A stretch of DNA of 64,000 bases from Escherichia marmotae. GTDB lineage: Bacteria; Pseudomonadota; Gammaproteobacteria; Enterobacterales; Enterobacteriaceae. Under the pieces are notes generated by a model that was not told the origin of the DNA, made no database searches, and saw nothing but the letters and a program-made list of their open reading frames with translations. A program made the translations under genes and the position numbers. Numbering within the stretch: the first letter of the stretch is position 1; each line of letters begins with the position of its first letter. The DNA lies in the NCBI RefSeq assembly GCF_002900365.1, contig NZ_CP025979.1, positions 3,844,001-3,908,000 of the forward strand, written 5' to 3'. Positions 6,837-14,780 of the stretch are shown in pieces.

Positions 6837-8717
6837 ATGAACTATAACGAAACAGCAGACAAAATCCTCCACTCGGTGGGTGGTGCGGAGAATATCCGAA
6901 TGCTCACCCACTGCGCGACCCGCTTGCGCATGGAGTTTAACGATCGCGCAAAGGTTAACGATACGCAGATTGGCGCTATCCCCGGCGTGATAAGCGTGGT
7001 GGAGAAAGGCGGTCAGTTCCAGATTGTTATCGGCAATGAGGTGCAGCAGGTTTATCGCCTGCTCAATAAGGCGCTGCCGGAGAAGAAAGGCTCCTCAAGC
7101 GGTGGCAAAAACGCCAAACCCACCGGTATCATCGCACGCATTATCAGCGTGATTTCGACCACCTTCACCCCAGTGATCCCGGCCATTACCGGCGCCGGGA
7201 TGATCAAGGCGCTGCTGGCTATCCTCAAACTAACGGGCGTGATTAGCGAAACCAGTTCAACCTATCAGCTACTCAACATTATTGCCGACGCGGCCTTCTT
7301 CTTCCTGCCAGTGCTGCTGGCCTACGGGGCATCGCTGAAATTTGAATGTAACCCGATTCTGGCGATGACCCTCGCGGGCGTACTGCTGCATCCGGGCATC
7401 GGCCAGATGCTGGCAGCGGGGAAAGCGGTTGATTTTGTCGGTATCAACGTCCTGCTTTCCGATTACGCCGGGTCAGTGCTGCCAATTATTCTGACGGTCT
7501 GGCTGATGTCGTGGGTGGAGCGCTTCGCGGAGAAGGTTTCGCCGTCGATCATTAAGTTCTTTGTTAAGCCGATGCTGATCCTGTTGATCACCGCGCCACT
7601 GGCGCTGGTGCTCGTCGGCCCTGCGGGTATTTTGCTTAACGATCTGGTGGCGGCTGGCGCGGGCGCTATTGATCGCCACGCCAGTTGGTTAATTCCGATG
7701 CTGATGGGCGCTCTGCAACCCTTCCTGATTATTACCGGCACCGCCTGGGCGATGACGCCAATCGCTACCGGTCAGTTGAGTAAAAACGGTTTTGAGATGA
7801 TCAACGGACCGGGAATGCTGGCGTCAAACGTGGCAATGGGCGCGGCGACGCTGTGCGTGGCGCTGAAAACCAAAAATAACAACCTGCGCCAGTTGGCCTC
7901 ATCATCGGGCTTTACCGCGCTGCTGGGGATCACCGAACCGGCACTGTACGGGGTATTACTCAAGTTCCGCCGGGTACTGATTGCCGCGATGATCGGTGGC
8001 GGCTGCGCCGGGATTTATGCTGGTGTGAGCGGTCTGGTGCGCTATGCGTTTGTCTCCCTAGGACTTGCGGCGCTGCCGGCGTTTATCGGTGAAAACCCGA
8101 TGAATATCGTCCATGCGCTAGTGACCTGTGCGATTTCTATCGTAGTAACCTTTGCCCTGACCTGGTTTATCGCCTTTAAAGATACGCCTGAAGAGCAAGA
8201 AGAGGTCAGCGAGGCTCCGCAGCCTGTCGTTAGCCCGAAAATTGAGGGTGAGATTGAAGTACTCAGCCCGCTGCGCGGTCAGGTGATGGCGCTGAACGAA
8301 GTGAATGATGATGTCTTTTCCGGTGGCCTGCTGGGAGAAGGCGTGGCGATCCAACCACAGGAAGGGGTTCTGCGTGCGCCGTTTAACGGTACTGTAATGA
8401 TGTTTCTACCTTCCTGCCACGCCGTTGGTTTACAAAGTGAAAGCGGACTTGAGCTGCTGATCCATATCGGTATCGATACCGTTAATCTTAACGGCCAGCA
8501 CTTTAGCTCATCGCTGAAAGTAGGCGATAAGGTGGAGGTCGGACAGGAGCTAATCCGCTTTGATATCCCCGCCATCGAACAGGCCGGGTATGACCTGATT
8601 ACCCCGGTGATTGTGGTCAATGGCGACGAGCAGCACTCCCTGCGCCTTACCACCGCCGCGCAGGTCGATTACGGCGAACAACTGATGGTGCAATCCGCTA
8701 AGGTGGTGCAGGTATGA
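6837..8717 (+). CDS. PTS beta-glucoside-type transporter EIIBCA (BglF-like)
   Basis: This inner-membrane phosphotransferase permease of 626 residues imports a sugar while phosphorylating it. Domain order is B-C-A, as in BglF. EIIB is at about 1-85 with the phospho-cysteine Cys26 in the LTHCATRLR motif. EIIC is at about 105-450 with many hydrophobic segments and the conserved GITEPALYG loop. EIIA is at about 480-620 with the phospho-histidine His543 in LLIHIGIDTV. Substrate is inferred to be an aryl-beta-glucoside or related beta-glucoside, from the family and the downstream hydrolase. The ATG at 6837 has an AGGGA ribosome site; an earlier in-frame ATG lies inside the terminator stem. The reading frame is intact. 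I cannot assign a specific symbol. Confidence 0.88.
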   Translation: MNYNETADKILHSVGGAENIRMLTHCATRLRMEFNDRAKVNDTQIGAIPGVISVVEKGGQFQIVIGNEVQQVYRLLNKALPEKKGSSSGGKNAKPTGIIARIISVISTTFTPVIPAITGAGMIKALLAILKLTGVISETSSTYQLLNIIADAAFFFLPVLLAYGASLKFECNPILAMTLAGVLLHPGIGQMLAAGKAVDFVGINVLLSDYAGSVLPIILTVWLMSWVERFAEKVSPSIIKFFVKPMLILLITAPLALVLVGPAGILLNDLVAAGAGAIDRHASWLIPMLMGALQPFLIITGTAWAMTPIATGQLSKNGFEMINGPGMLASNVAMGAATLCVALKTKNNNLRQLASSSGFTALLGITEPALYGVLLKFRRVLIAAMIGGGCAGIYAGVSGLVRYAFVSLGLAALPAFIGENPMNIVHALVTCAISIVVTFALTWFIAFKDTPEEQEEVSEAPQPVVSPKIEGEIEVLSPLRGQVMALNEVNDDVFSGGLLGEGVAIQPQEGVLRAPFNGTVMMFLPSCHAVGLQSESGLELLIHIGIDTVNLNGQHFSSSLKVGDKVEVGQELIRFDIPAIEQAGYDLITPVIVVNGDEQHSLRLTTAAQVDYGEQLMVQSAKVVQV

Positions 8718-9199
8718 TTTATCAAAAGAAAACGCAGTTCCCGGACGGTTTTCTGTGGGGCGCGTCCACTTCGGCCTATCAGGTTGAGGGCGCGTGGAAT
8801 GAAGACGGTAAAGGACCGTCGGTAGTCGACATGCTCAGCCATCCGCCGGGAACGGCTGACTTCCGCATTGCCAGCGATCACTATCATCGCGTGGAGGAAG
8901 ACGTAGCGCTGATGGCGCAGATGGGGCTGAAGGCCTACCGCTTTTCGGTGGCCTGGTCGCGGGTGATACCTGACGGTGATGGCCCGGTGAATCCGGACGG
9001 GTTAGCCTTTTATCACCGCCTGATCGACGCCCTGACACGCCACGGAATAACCCCCATCGTCACGTTGTATCATTTCGACTTGCCCTGGGCTCTGGAGTTG
9101 AAAGGCGGCTGGCTGAACCGCAAAACCGGGGAGGCGTTTGTTCGTTACGCCCGTCTGCTGTTCAGCGAGTTTGCCGATAAAGTCCAGCTATGGCTGTAA
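8714..9199 (+). pseudogene. 6-phospho-beta-glucosidase (GH1), truncated by IS4
   Basis: The first 161 residues of a glycoside hydrolase family 1 enzyme remain, starting with FPDGFLWGASTSAYQVEGAW, the family N-terminal signature. Whole enzymes have about 460-480 residues. The frame ends at IS4: the TAA stop at 9197-9199 is the first three bases of the element. Truncation falls after DKVQLWL, immediately before where the acid/base NEP motif belongs, so both catalytic glutamates are lost and the product cannot be active. It overlaps the PTS gene in an ATGA. In the intact state it would split the phosphorylated beta-glucoside delivered by that transporter. Confidence 0.92.
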
Positions 9200-9245
9200 T
9201 GCCGATCAGTTAAGGATCAGTTGACCGATCCAGTGGCTGTGTAAG

Positions 9246-9280
9246 AATCCGGAAACGCTCACTCGTTTCCGGATTTTTTT
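9246..9280 (+). terminator. Hairpin shielding the IS4 transposase start
   Basis: AATCCGGAAACG (9246-9257) pairs perfectly with CGTTTCCGGATT (9264-9275) across a six-base loop. A T run reaches to 9280, directly against the transposase ATG at 9281. It looks like a terminator. Read-through RNA from outside would either stop or fold up the start region, which would limit transposase made from host promoters. Confidence 0.8.
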
Positions 9281-10609
9281 ATGCTCATTGGACAGGCCCT
9301 TGATTTGGTATCCCGTTACGATTCTCTGCGTAACCCACTGACTTCTCTGGGGGATTACCTCGACCCCGAACTCATCTCTCGTTGCCTTGCCGAATCAGGT
9401 ACTGTAACGCTACGCAAGCGCCGTCTTCCCCTCGAAATGATGGTCTGGTGTATTGTTGGCATGGCGCTTGAGCGTAAAGAACCTCTTCACCAGATTGTGA
9501 ATCGCCTGGACATCATGCTGCCGGGCAATCGCCCCTTCGTTGCCCCCAGTGCCGTTATTCAGGCCCGCCAGCGTCTGGGAAGTGAGGCTGTCCGCCGCGT
9601 GTTCACGAAAACAGCGCAGCTCTGGCATAACACCACGCCGCATCCGCACTGGTGCGGCCTGACCCTGCTGGCCATCGATGGTGTGTTCTGGCGCACACCG
9701 GATACACCAGAGAACGATGCAGCCTTCCCCCGCCAGACACATGCCGGGAACCCGGCGCTCTACCCGCAGGTCAAAATGGTCTGCCAGATGGAACTGACCA
9801 GCCATCTGCTGACGGCTGCAGCCTTCGGCACGATGAAGAACAGCGAAAATGAGCTTGCTGAGCAACTTATAGAACAAACCGGCGATAACACCCTGACGTT
9901 AATGGATAAAGGTTATTACTCACTGGGACTGTTAAATGCCTGGAGCCAGGCGGGAGAACACCGCCACTGGATGATCCCTCTCAGAAAGGGAGCGCAATAT
10001 GAAGAGATCAGAAAACTGGGTAAAGGCGATCATCTGGTGAAGCTGAAAACCAGCCCGCAGGCACGAAAAAAGTGGCCGGGGCTGGGAAATGAGGTGACAG
10101 CCCGCCTGCTGACCGTGACGCGCAAAGGAAAAGTCTGCCATCTGCTGACGTCGATGACGGACGCCATGCGCTTCCCCGGAGGAGAAATGGCGGATCTGTA
10201 CAGTCATCGCTGGGAAATCGAACTGGGATACAGGGAGATAAAACAGACGATGCAACTGAGCAGGCTGACGCTGAGAAGTAAAAAGCCGGAGCTTGTGGAG
10301 CAAGAGCTGTGGGGTGTCTTACTGGCTTATAATCTGGTGAGATATCAGATGATTAAAATGGCAGAACATCTGAAAGGTTACTGGCCGAATCAACTGAGTT
10401 TCTCAGAATCATGCGGAATGGTGATGAGAATGCTGATGACATTGCAGGGCGCTTCACCGGGACGTATACCGGAGCTGATGCGCGATCTTGCAAGTATGGG
10501 ACAACTTGTGAAATTACCGACAAGAAGGGAAAGAGCCTTCCCGAGAGTGGTAAAGGAGAGGCCCTGGAAATACCCCACAGCCCCGAAAAAGAGCCAGTCA
10601 GTTGCTTAA
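9281..10609 (+). CDS. insG: IS4 transposase InsG
   Basis: This 442-residue DDE transposase of the IS4 family catalyses cut-and-paste movement of the element. The family signature Y(2)R(3)E(6)K is seen in YSHRWEIELGYREIK. The other two catalytic aspartates probably lie in LLAIDGVFW and LMDKGYYS. The frame is full length with no stops, so the element may still be active. The ATG follows a terminator-like hairpin with no clear ribosome site, which suggests deliberately weak translation. It converges on mug. Confidence 0.97.
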   Translation: MLIGQALDLVSRYDSLRNPLTSLGDYLDPELISRCLAESGTVTLRKRRLPLEMMVWCIVGMALERKEPLHQIVNRLDIMLPGNRPFVAPSAVIQARQRLGSEAVRRVFTKTAQLWHNTTPHPHWCGLTLLAIDGVFWRTPDTPENDAAFPRQTHAGNPALYPQVKMVCQMELTSHLLTAAAFGTMKNSENELAEQLIEQTGDNTLTLMDKGYYSLGLLNAWSQAGEHRHWMIPLRKGAQYEEIRKLGKGDHLVKLKTSPQARKKWPGLGNEVTARLLTVTRKGKVCHLLTSMTDAMRFPGGEMADLYSHRWEIELGYREIKQTMQLSRLTLRSKKPELVEQELWGVLLAYNLVRYQMIKMAEHLKGYWPNQLSFSESCGMVMRMLMTLQGASPGRIPELMRDLASMGQLVKLPTRRERAFPRVVKERPWKYPTAPKKSQSVA

Positions 10610-10642
10610 CTGACTGGCATTACTCCTTTCTGGTGGCGTTTT

Positions 10643-11149
10643 TTATCGCCCACGCACTACCAGTGCCTGATCCAACTCCCGATATGCCTCAACCAGTTTC
10701 TCCAGAGAAACTCGACTTAAACCGCTGGGATTCGGCAATACCCAAATCTGCGTCGAACCAATGGTCAGCGTTTGTTTCCCCCACTGCACGCCTCGCTGAC
10801 TGAATCCCTGTTCATACGCCTGCTTACCCAGAATCGCCAACGCCTGCGGCTGATAATTCTCAATTTTTTCAATTAGCTTGCGCCCACCTGCGTGCAATTC
10901 CTGCTTTGACACTTCATTAGCCTGCACCGTTGGCCTGTCAACCAGTTTGGTGACGCCACAACGATAATCCAGCAGATGCTGCACTTCCTGCGGCTTCAAC
11001 TGACGGTCGGTAAACCCGGCCTGATAAATCACCTTCCAGAAGCGATTCGCCGGATGGGCAAACGGAAAACCAGACTCCGCGGAAGAAAGACCCGGATTGA
11101 TGCCACAAAACACCACACGCAATCCTGGCGCAAGAATATCGTCAACCAT
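10643..11149 (-). CDS. mug: G/U mismatch-specific uracil/thymine-DNA glycosylase Mug
   Basis: The enzyme excises uracil and ethenocytosine from mispairs with guanine in double-stranded DNA during base-excision repair. It has 168 residues, the expected length, with the GINPG motif carrying Asn18 and the NPSGLSR motif near residue 140. The start at 11149 (MVDDILAP) has a GGAG site; the frame is open 33 codons further upstream but that is not the known start. In K-12 rpoD lies downstream of mug; here IS4 ends only 20 bases past the mug stop codon, so the original neighbour is gone. Confidence 0.96.
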   Translation of the reverse strand: MVDDILAPGLRVVFCGINPGLSSAESGFPFAHPANRFWKVIYQAGFTDRQLKPQEVQHLLDYRCGVTKLVDRPTVQANEVSKQELHAGGRKLIEKIENYQPQALAILGKQAYEQGFSQRGVQWGKQTLTIGSTQIWVLPNPSGLSRVSLEKLVEAYRELDQALVVRGR

Positions 11150-11258
11150 ATTAACTCCTGAACAACACAACCCGCAGGAAGTATAACGAATTGAAAACAC
11201 ATTGTTTATAAAAACAGCAGCCGCGCGGTAATGGCTGGATTGCGACACGGAGTTACTT

Positions 11259-11264
11259 TATAAT
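11259..11264 (+). promoter_or_regulatory. -10 element of the ileX promoter
   Basis: TATAAT lies 10 bases before the first base of the tRNA. No convincing -35 was found at the usual distance; TTGCGA at 11240 is too close. Confidence 0.55.
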
Positions 11265-11274
11265 CCGCTACCAT

Positions 11275-11350
11275 GGCCCCTTAGCTCAGTGGTTAGAGCA
11301 GGCGACTCATAATCGCTTGGTCGCTGGTTCAAGTCCAGCAGGGGCCACCA
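11275..11350 (+). tRNA. ileX: tRNA-Ile2 (CAT anticodon)
   Basis: The 76-nt cloverleaf begins GGCCCCTTAGCTC and ends with an encoded CCA. The anticodon CAT is at 11308-11310 (positions 34-36). A CAT anticodon with this acceptor stem and this location next to mug and yqjH marks the minor isoleucine tRNA. Its C34 is changed to lysidine by TilS so that it reads AUA. A terminator follows at once. Confidence 0.97.
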
Positions 11351-11358
11351 GACACAGC

Positions 11359-11397
11359 AAAAGGCTGACGAGAAATCGTCAGCCTTTTGTTTTTTTC
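11359..11397 (+). terminator. Terminator of ileX
   Basis: AAAAGGCTGACG (11359-11370) pairs perfectly with CGTCAGCCTTTT (11377-11388), followed by GTTTTTTT. It could also serve nfeF, which ends at 11409 on the other strand. Confidence 0.92.
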
Positions 11398-11408
11398 TTT
11401 CTGTTCAA

Positions 11409-12173
11409 TCACTTCGCGTGCCAATAAGCCGCTGCGCGTACCCGCTGTGGATCATACTGTTCCGCTTCAAAGCGACGGCTTAAATTCTTAACCACTTTTC
11501 CTTCACCGGTTATCCAGATGAAGTAATCATCGGCAGGAATTGCCAACTGCGCCAGACGCGCGTCCACCGTCTGCTCATCATGCGTCAGCCATTCGATGTT
11601 AAAACCGTCAAGGTGCGCGAGATAATCCTGACAGGCGTTATCCCGCACGCTGACCAGCGCAGTAACTTGCGGTTTAACGGCAAGTTTGCTCAACGTTTCC
11701 AGGCGGCGGCGCAGTGCAGGCATTCCGGACTCATCGCAGACATACACCTGATACGCGTAATCCTCCGGCACCACCAGCGAACCTCGCGGTCCGGCCACCG
11801 TGAGTTTATCGCCTGGTTGCGCCTGCATCGCCCAGCCGCTGGCGACGCCGCCGTCGTGTATAAAGAAATCGATCGCCAGTTCATGGCGTTGTTCATCGTA
11901 CAGCGGCGTATAGTCACGCGACGGCGGGCGCGGTCCTTCCGGCCAGACGATACCTTCTTCCGTTACTGTTGGCGGCACAAAATGAGCGTCAGTTTGAGGA
12001 AAGAAGAGTTTGCTGTGATCGTCAAAGCCGCGCGACGTAAAACCGTCCAGCGCCTCGCCGCCAAGGACAATACGCTGAAAACCGGCGCTGATACGCTCAA
12101 CACGTAACACAGTCAGTTCACGGAAGCGCAGATCATTTCGAACGCGCTGTGGGTAGCGGGGAGAGTTAGTCAT
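11409..12173 (-). CDS. nfeF: NADPH-dependent ferric-chelate reductase NfeF (YqjH)
   Basis: This cytoplasmic FAD-binding flavoprotein of the siderophore-interacting protein family reduces ferric chelates to release iron from imported siderophores. It has 254 residues, the K-12 length, with the FAD-binding RDYTPL motif near residue 86 and a C-terminal NADPH-binding half. The divergent gene yqjI encodes its repressor. The shared intergenic region contains a Fur-like box and YqjI-type palindromes, agreeing with the known double control by iron and nickel. Confidence 0.94.
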   Translation of the reverse strand: MTNSPRYPQRVRNDLRFRELTVLRVERISAGFQRIVLGGEALDGFTSRGFDDHSKLFFPQTDAHFVPPTVTEEGIVWPEGPRPPSRDYTPLYDEQRHELAIDFFIHDGGVASGWAMQAQPGDKLTVAGPRGSLVVPEDYAYQVYVCDESGMPALRRRLETLSKLAVKPQVTALVSVRDNACQDYLAHLDGFNIEWLTHDEQTVDARLAQLAIPADDYFIWITGEGKVVKNLSRRFEAEQYDPQRVRAAAYWHAK

Positions 12174-12198
12174 TGTTATCGCCTTCGTGATGGTAATC

Positions 12199-12208
12199 AG
12201 ATATATCT
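12199..12208. promoter_or_regulatory. YqjI-type palindrome near nfeF
   Basis: AGATATATCT is a perfect palindrome 26 bases upstream of the nfeF start. A second, GATATATC, is at 12271-12278 and a third full copy is at 12440-12449 beside yqjI. Repetition of the same core in one divergent region points to operators of YqjI. Confidence 0.65.
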
Positions 12209-12225
12209 AAATAAAATTCACAAAT

Positions 12226-12244
12226 GATAATGATTGCTAATCAT
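12226..12244. promoter_or_regulatory. Fur-box-like site upstream of nfeF
   Basis: GATAATGATTGCTAATCAT matches the left part of the Fur consensus GATAATGAT exactly; the right part is weaker. Fur control of nfeF is known in K-12, which supports this weak match. Confidence 0.6.
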
Positions 12245-12315
12245 GATAAATGCAAGCAATTTGTAGAATTGATATATCTGAAGTATGTGAAGGCATTCAG
12301 CACCATAGCAAGGCT

Positions 12316-12349
12316 GCCGGATGCGGCGTGAACGCCTTATCCGGCCTAC
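12316..12349. repeat. Single REP unit between nfeF and yqjI
   Basis: GCCGGATGCGGCGTGAACGC and its partner GCCTTATCCGGC form one REP hairpin. It sits inside a divergent promoter region, which is unusual because REPs mostly lie downstream of genes. Confidence 0.85.
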
Positions 12350-12403
12350 ATGTTGAGCACATCTGCGGTTAAAAATCATTTTTGCACTTGCAGTAATGTT
12401 CGC

Positions 12404-12453
12404 ATTAGATATAAATTAGATATAAATTAGATATAAATTAGATATATCTAATT
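12404..12453. repeat. 11-bp tandem repeat array in the yqjI promoter
   Basis: ATTAGATATAA is repeated head to tail from 12404: three perfect copies, then a fourth reading ATTAGATATAT that runs into CTAATT. The last copy creates the palindrome AGATATATCT. The array lies just before the yqjI start, where the repressor is expected to bind its own promoter. A period of 11 bp puts each copy on nearly the same face of the helix. Confidence 0.9.
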
Positions 12454-12472
12454 AAGCAACAGGAGGCTGATT

Positions 12473-13102
12473 ATGAGCCATCATCACGAAGGGTGTTGTA
12501 AACATGAAGGCCAGCCACGCCATGAAGGCTGCTGCAAAGGTGAGAAGTCAGAACACGAGCACTGCGGGCACGGTCATCAGCATGAGCACGAGCATGGTCA
12601 ATGCTGCGGTGGTCGTCACGGTCGCGGCGGTGGTCGTCGGCAGCGTTTCTTTGGTCACGGTGAATTGCGTCTGGTGATTCTGGATATTCTTTCACGCGAT
12701 GACAGCCACGGTTACGAGTTGATTAAAGCGATTGAGAATCTGACCCAGGGAAATTACACCCCAAGTCCGGGCGTCATCTATCCGACGCTGGATTTTCTCC
12801 AGGAGCAGTCGCTGATTACCATCCGCGAAGAAGAAGGCGGCAAGAAGCAGATTGCGCTGACCGAACAGGGCGCGCAGTGGCTGGAAGAAAATCGCGAACA
12901 AGTGGAAATGATTGAAGAACGGATCAAAGCCCGCTGCGTTGGCGCTGCGCTACGCCAGAACCCGCAAATGAAGCGGGCGCTGGATAATTTTAAAGCGGTG
13001 CTGGACTTACGTGTCAACCAGAGTGACATCAGCGACGCGCAGATAAAAAAGATCATTGCGGTAATTGACCGCGCCGCTTTTGATATTACGCAACTGGATT
13101 AA
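12473..13102 (+). CDS. yqjI: Nickel-responsive PadR-family repressor YqjI
   Basis: This 209-residue transcription factor represses yqjH (nfeF) and itself, and nickel relieves repression. The first about 60 residues are very rich in His and Cys (HHHEGCCKHEG, HCGHGHQHEHEHGQCCGG), a metal-binding tail. A PadR winged-helix domain follows at about 62-140, with SHGYELIKAI and PSPGVIYPTLDFL motifs, then a helical dimerisation end. An AGGAGG site lies upstream of the ATG. It is transcribed away from nfeF. Confidence 0.95.
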   Translation: MSHHHEGCCKHEGQPRHEGCCKGEKSEHEHCGHGHQHEHEHGQCCGGRHGRGGGRRQRFFGHGELRLVILDILSRDDSHGYELIKAIENLTQGNYTPSPGVIYPTLDFLQEQSLITIREEEGGKKQIALTEQGAQWLEENREQVEMIEERIKARCVGAALRQNPQMKRALDNFKAVLDLRVNQSDISDAQIKKIIAVIDRAAFDITQLD

Positions 13103-13110
13103 TCACCGAT

Positions 13111-13180
13111 TGCCGGATGCGGCATGAACGCCTTATCAGCCCTACACCTGATAAGATGTGCCAGCATCGCATCAGGCATT
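13111..13180. repeat. BIME repeat between yqjI and aer
   Basis: Two facing REP units (GCCGGATGCGGCATG and CAGCATCGCATCAGGC) lie between the convergent 3' ends of yqjI and aer. Confidence 0.88.
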
Positions 13181-13210
13181 GTGTACCAACCATGATATCC
13201 GGCATACCGA

Positions 13211-14731
13211 TTAATGCAGCACCGTCACCGCGTCTTCCAGTCGGCTGGCGCGGTGTTTAACCATCGCTGACACCTGCGCGCTCTCTTCCACCAGCTCGGC
13301 GTTTTTCTGGGTAATCAGGTTAAGTTCATCTACCGCACGGGTCAGACTGGAAAGCCCATCAGCTTGTTCCAGCGTTGAATGGCTAATCTGAGCAATCAAC
13401 TGAGTTACGTTTTTCACCTGCGCCACAATATCGTCCATCGTCCGTCCGGCAGCGTGCACTTGTTGTGAACCGGATTGCACCTTATCAGCACTGGCATCGA
13501 TCAGCTTGCGAATATCGTTGGCAGCATTGGCGCTGCGGCTGGCTAAATGACGTACTTCGCCCGCAACCACCGCAAAACCTTTACCCTGCTCTCCGGCACG
13601 CGCTGCTTCCACCGCCGCATTCAGCGCGAGGATATTGGTCTGAAAAGCAATATCGTTAATCAGCGAAGTAATAGTGCCAATGCGCTGAGTACTGTCTGCA
13701 ATATCATCCATCGTTTTGATCACCGTGGTCATCGCTTCCCCGCCCTGCACTGCCGCATTACTGGCGGTAATAGAAAGTTTATCGGCAGCCGAAGCCGTGG
13801 CAGAGTTCTGTTTTACCGACGCTGCCATCTGATTCATGGTCGCTACCGTTTGCTGAACATTATCTACCGTCTGCTGAGTATGTTCGTTAAGTTCATCGGT
13901 GCCTTTTGCCAGCGTTTCACTGCCGCTTCTGACGCTGGAAACCTGGCTTGATACGTCATTAATCAACCAGCGGCACATCAAACCAAGCTGCCCTACTGCC
14001 CGCAACGTCAACCCCAGTTCATCACTGCGATTCAGATGATCAACACTGTTACACTCACCGGTCGCCACCTTCAGCGCCTGGCTGGCGACATTTTCTATCG
14101 GACGAATAATCTGCCATTCAAAACAGGCAATTCCTGACAGCATCACTAACGCACAGAGGAAATAATTCACCACTGGTGCGGCGGCAAACCAGAGCATGGT
14201 CGCCAGCGCGATAAACATCAGCGCCATCACTCCACGCGCCCGCCAGCGAAGCGCCAATGAAGGGAGTTTTCCCAACCAGCCTTTACGCACCACTAAACCT
14301 TTATGGATACGCTTATTTGTGCGCCCGACATTCAACGCCTTGTACAGCGGCTCTACCGCTGCGATCTCTTTATCCGTCGCCCGCGTGCGAATCGACATAT
14401 AGCCACTGATTTTGCCATCGCGCACCATCGGCACCGCGTTCGCCCGCACCCAATAATGATCGCCATTTTTATGCCGATTTTTCACGATTCCACTCCAGGG
14501 TTCCCCCTGTTTCAGGGTGTACCACATATCAGCAAAGGCCGCTTTCGGCATATCCGGATGGCGCACCATGTTATGCGGCTGCCCCTGTAACTCCCGCAAT
14601 GTATAGCCGCTAATCTGCACAAAAGTGTCATTAGCATGTGTGATATAGCTTTGTAGATTGGTAGTAGACATCAGAGTGGTATCGTCAGCCAGCGGGATAT
14701 TTTGCTGGGTGACATACGGATGAGAAGACAT
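13211..14731 (-). CDS. aer: Aerotaxis receptor Aer
   Basis: This inner-membrane redox sensor steers swimming toward preferred oxygen or energy levels by signalling to CheW/CheA. It has 506 residues, the known length. An N-terminal PAS domain (about 1-120) binds FAD. A hydrophobic anchor lies at about 165-207, then a HAMP region and the highly conserved methyl-accepting signalling hairpin with FQTNILALNAAVEAARAGE. It lacks the typical methylation-site helices, as is known for Aer. A flagellar sigma28 promoter lies upstream. Confidence 0.96.
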   Translation of the reverse strand: MSSHPYVTQQNIPLADDTTLMSTTNLQSYITHANDTFVQISGYTLRELQGQPHNMVRHPDMPKAAFADMWYTLKQGEPWSGIVKNRHKNGDHYWVRANAVPMVRDGKISGYMSIRTRATDKEIAAVEPLYKALNVGRTNKRIHKGLVVRKGWLGKLPSLALRWRARGVMALMFIALATMLWFAAAPVVNYFLCALVMLSGIACFEWQIIRPIENVASQALKVATGECNSVDHLNRSDELGLTLRAVGQLGLMCRWLINDVSSQVSSVRSGSETLAKGTDELNEHTQQTVDNVQQTVATMNQMAASVKQNSATASAADKLSITASNAAVQGGEAMTTVIKTMDDIADSTQRIGTITSLINDIAFQTNILALNAAVEAARAGEQGKGFAVVAGEVRHLASRSANAANDIRKLIDASADKVQSGSQQVHAAGRTMDDIVAQVKNVTQLIAQISHSTLEQADGLSSLTRAVDELNLITQKNAELVEESAQVSAMVKHRASRLEDAVTVLH

Positions 14732-14780
14732 AATCGCGTCCTGTGCAGGTTATATTGTTGTTAACTTCTTGTCGGAAGTT

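Larger units (their letters stand above)
9197..10622 (+). mobile_element. Insertion sequence IS4, complete
   Basis: The element is 1426 bp, exactly the known IS4 length. Terminal inverted repeats are TAATGCCGATCAGTTAAG (9197-9214) and CTTAACTGACTGGCATTA (10605-10622), which match at 16 of 18 positions. IS4 normally duplicates 11-13 bp of target. Here the left flank ends AGCTATGGCTG and the right flank starts CTCCTTTCTGG, so there is no duplication. The two sides also belong to loci that are far apart in K-12. This copy therefore marks a recombination junction rather than a simple insertion. Confidence 0.97.

Noticed and set aside
11275..11397. ileX tRNA considered as an integration site for an island
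   Set aside because: Both sides carry the usual K-12 neighbours and no integrase or repeated tRNA 3' end is present.
12404..12453. Short tandem repeats considered as a CRISPR array
   Set aside because: The 11-bp units are head to tail with no spacers, and no cas genes are nearby.
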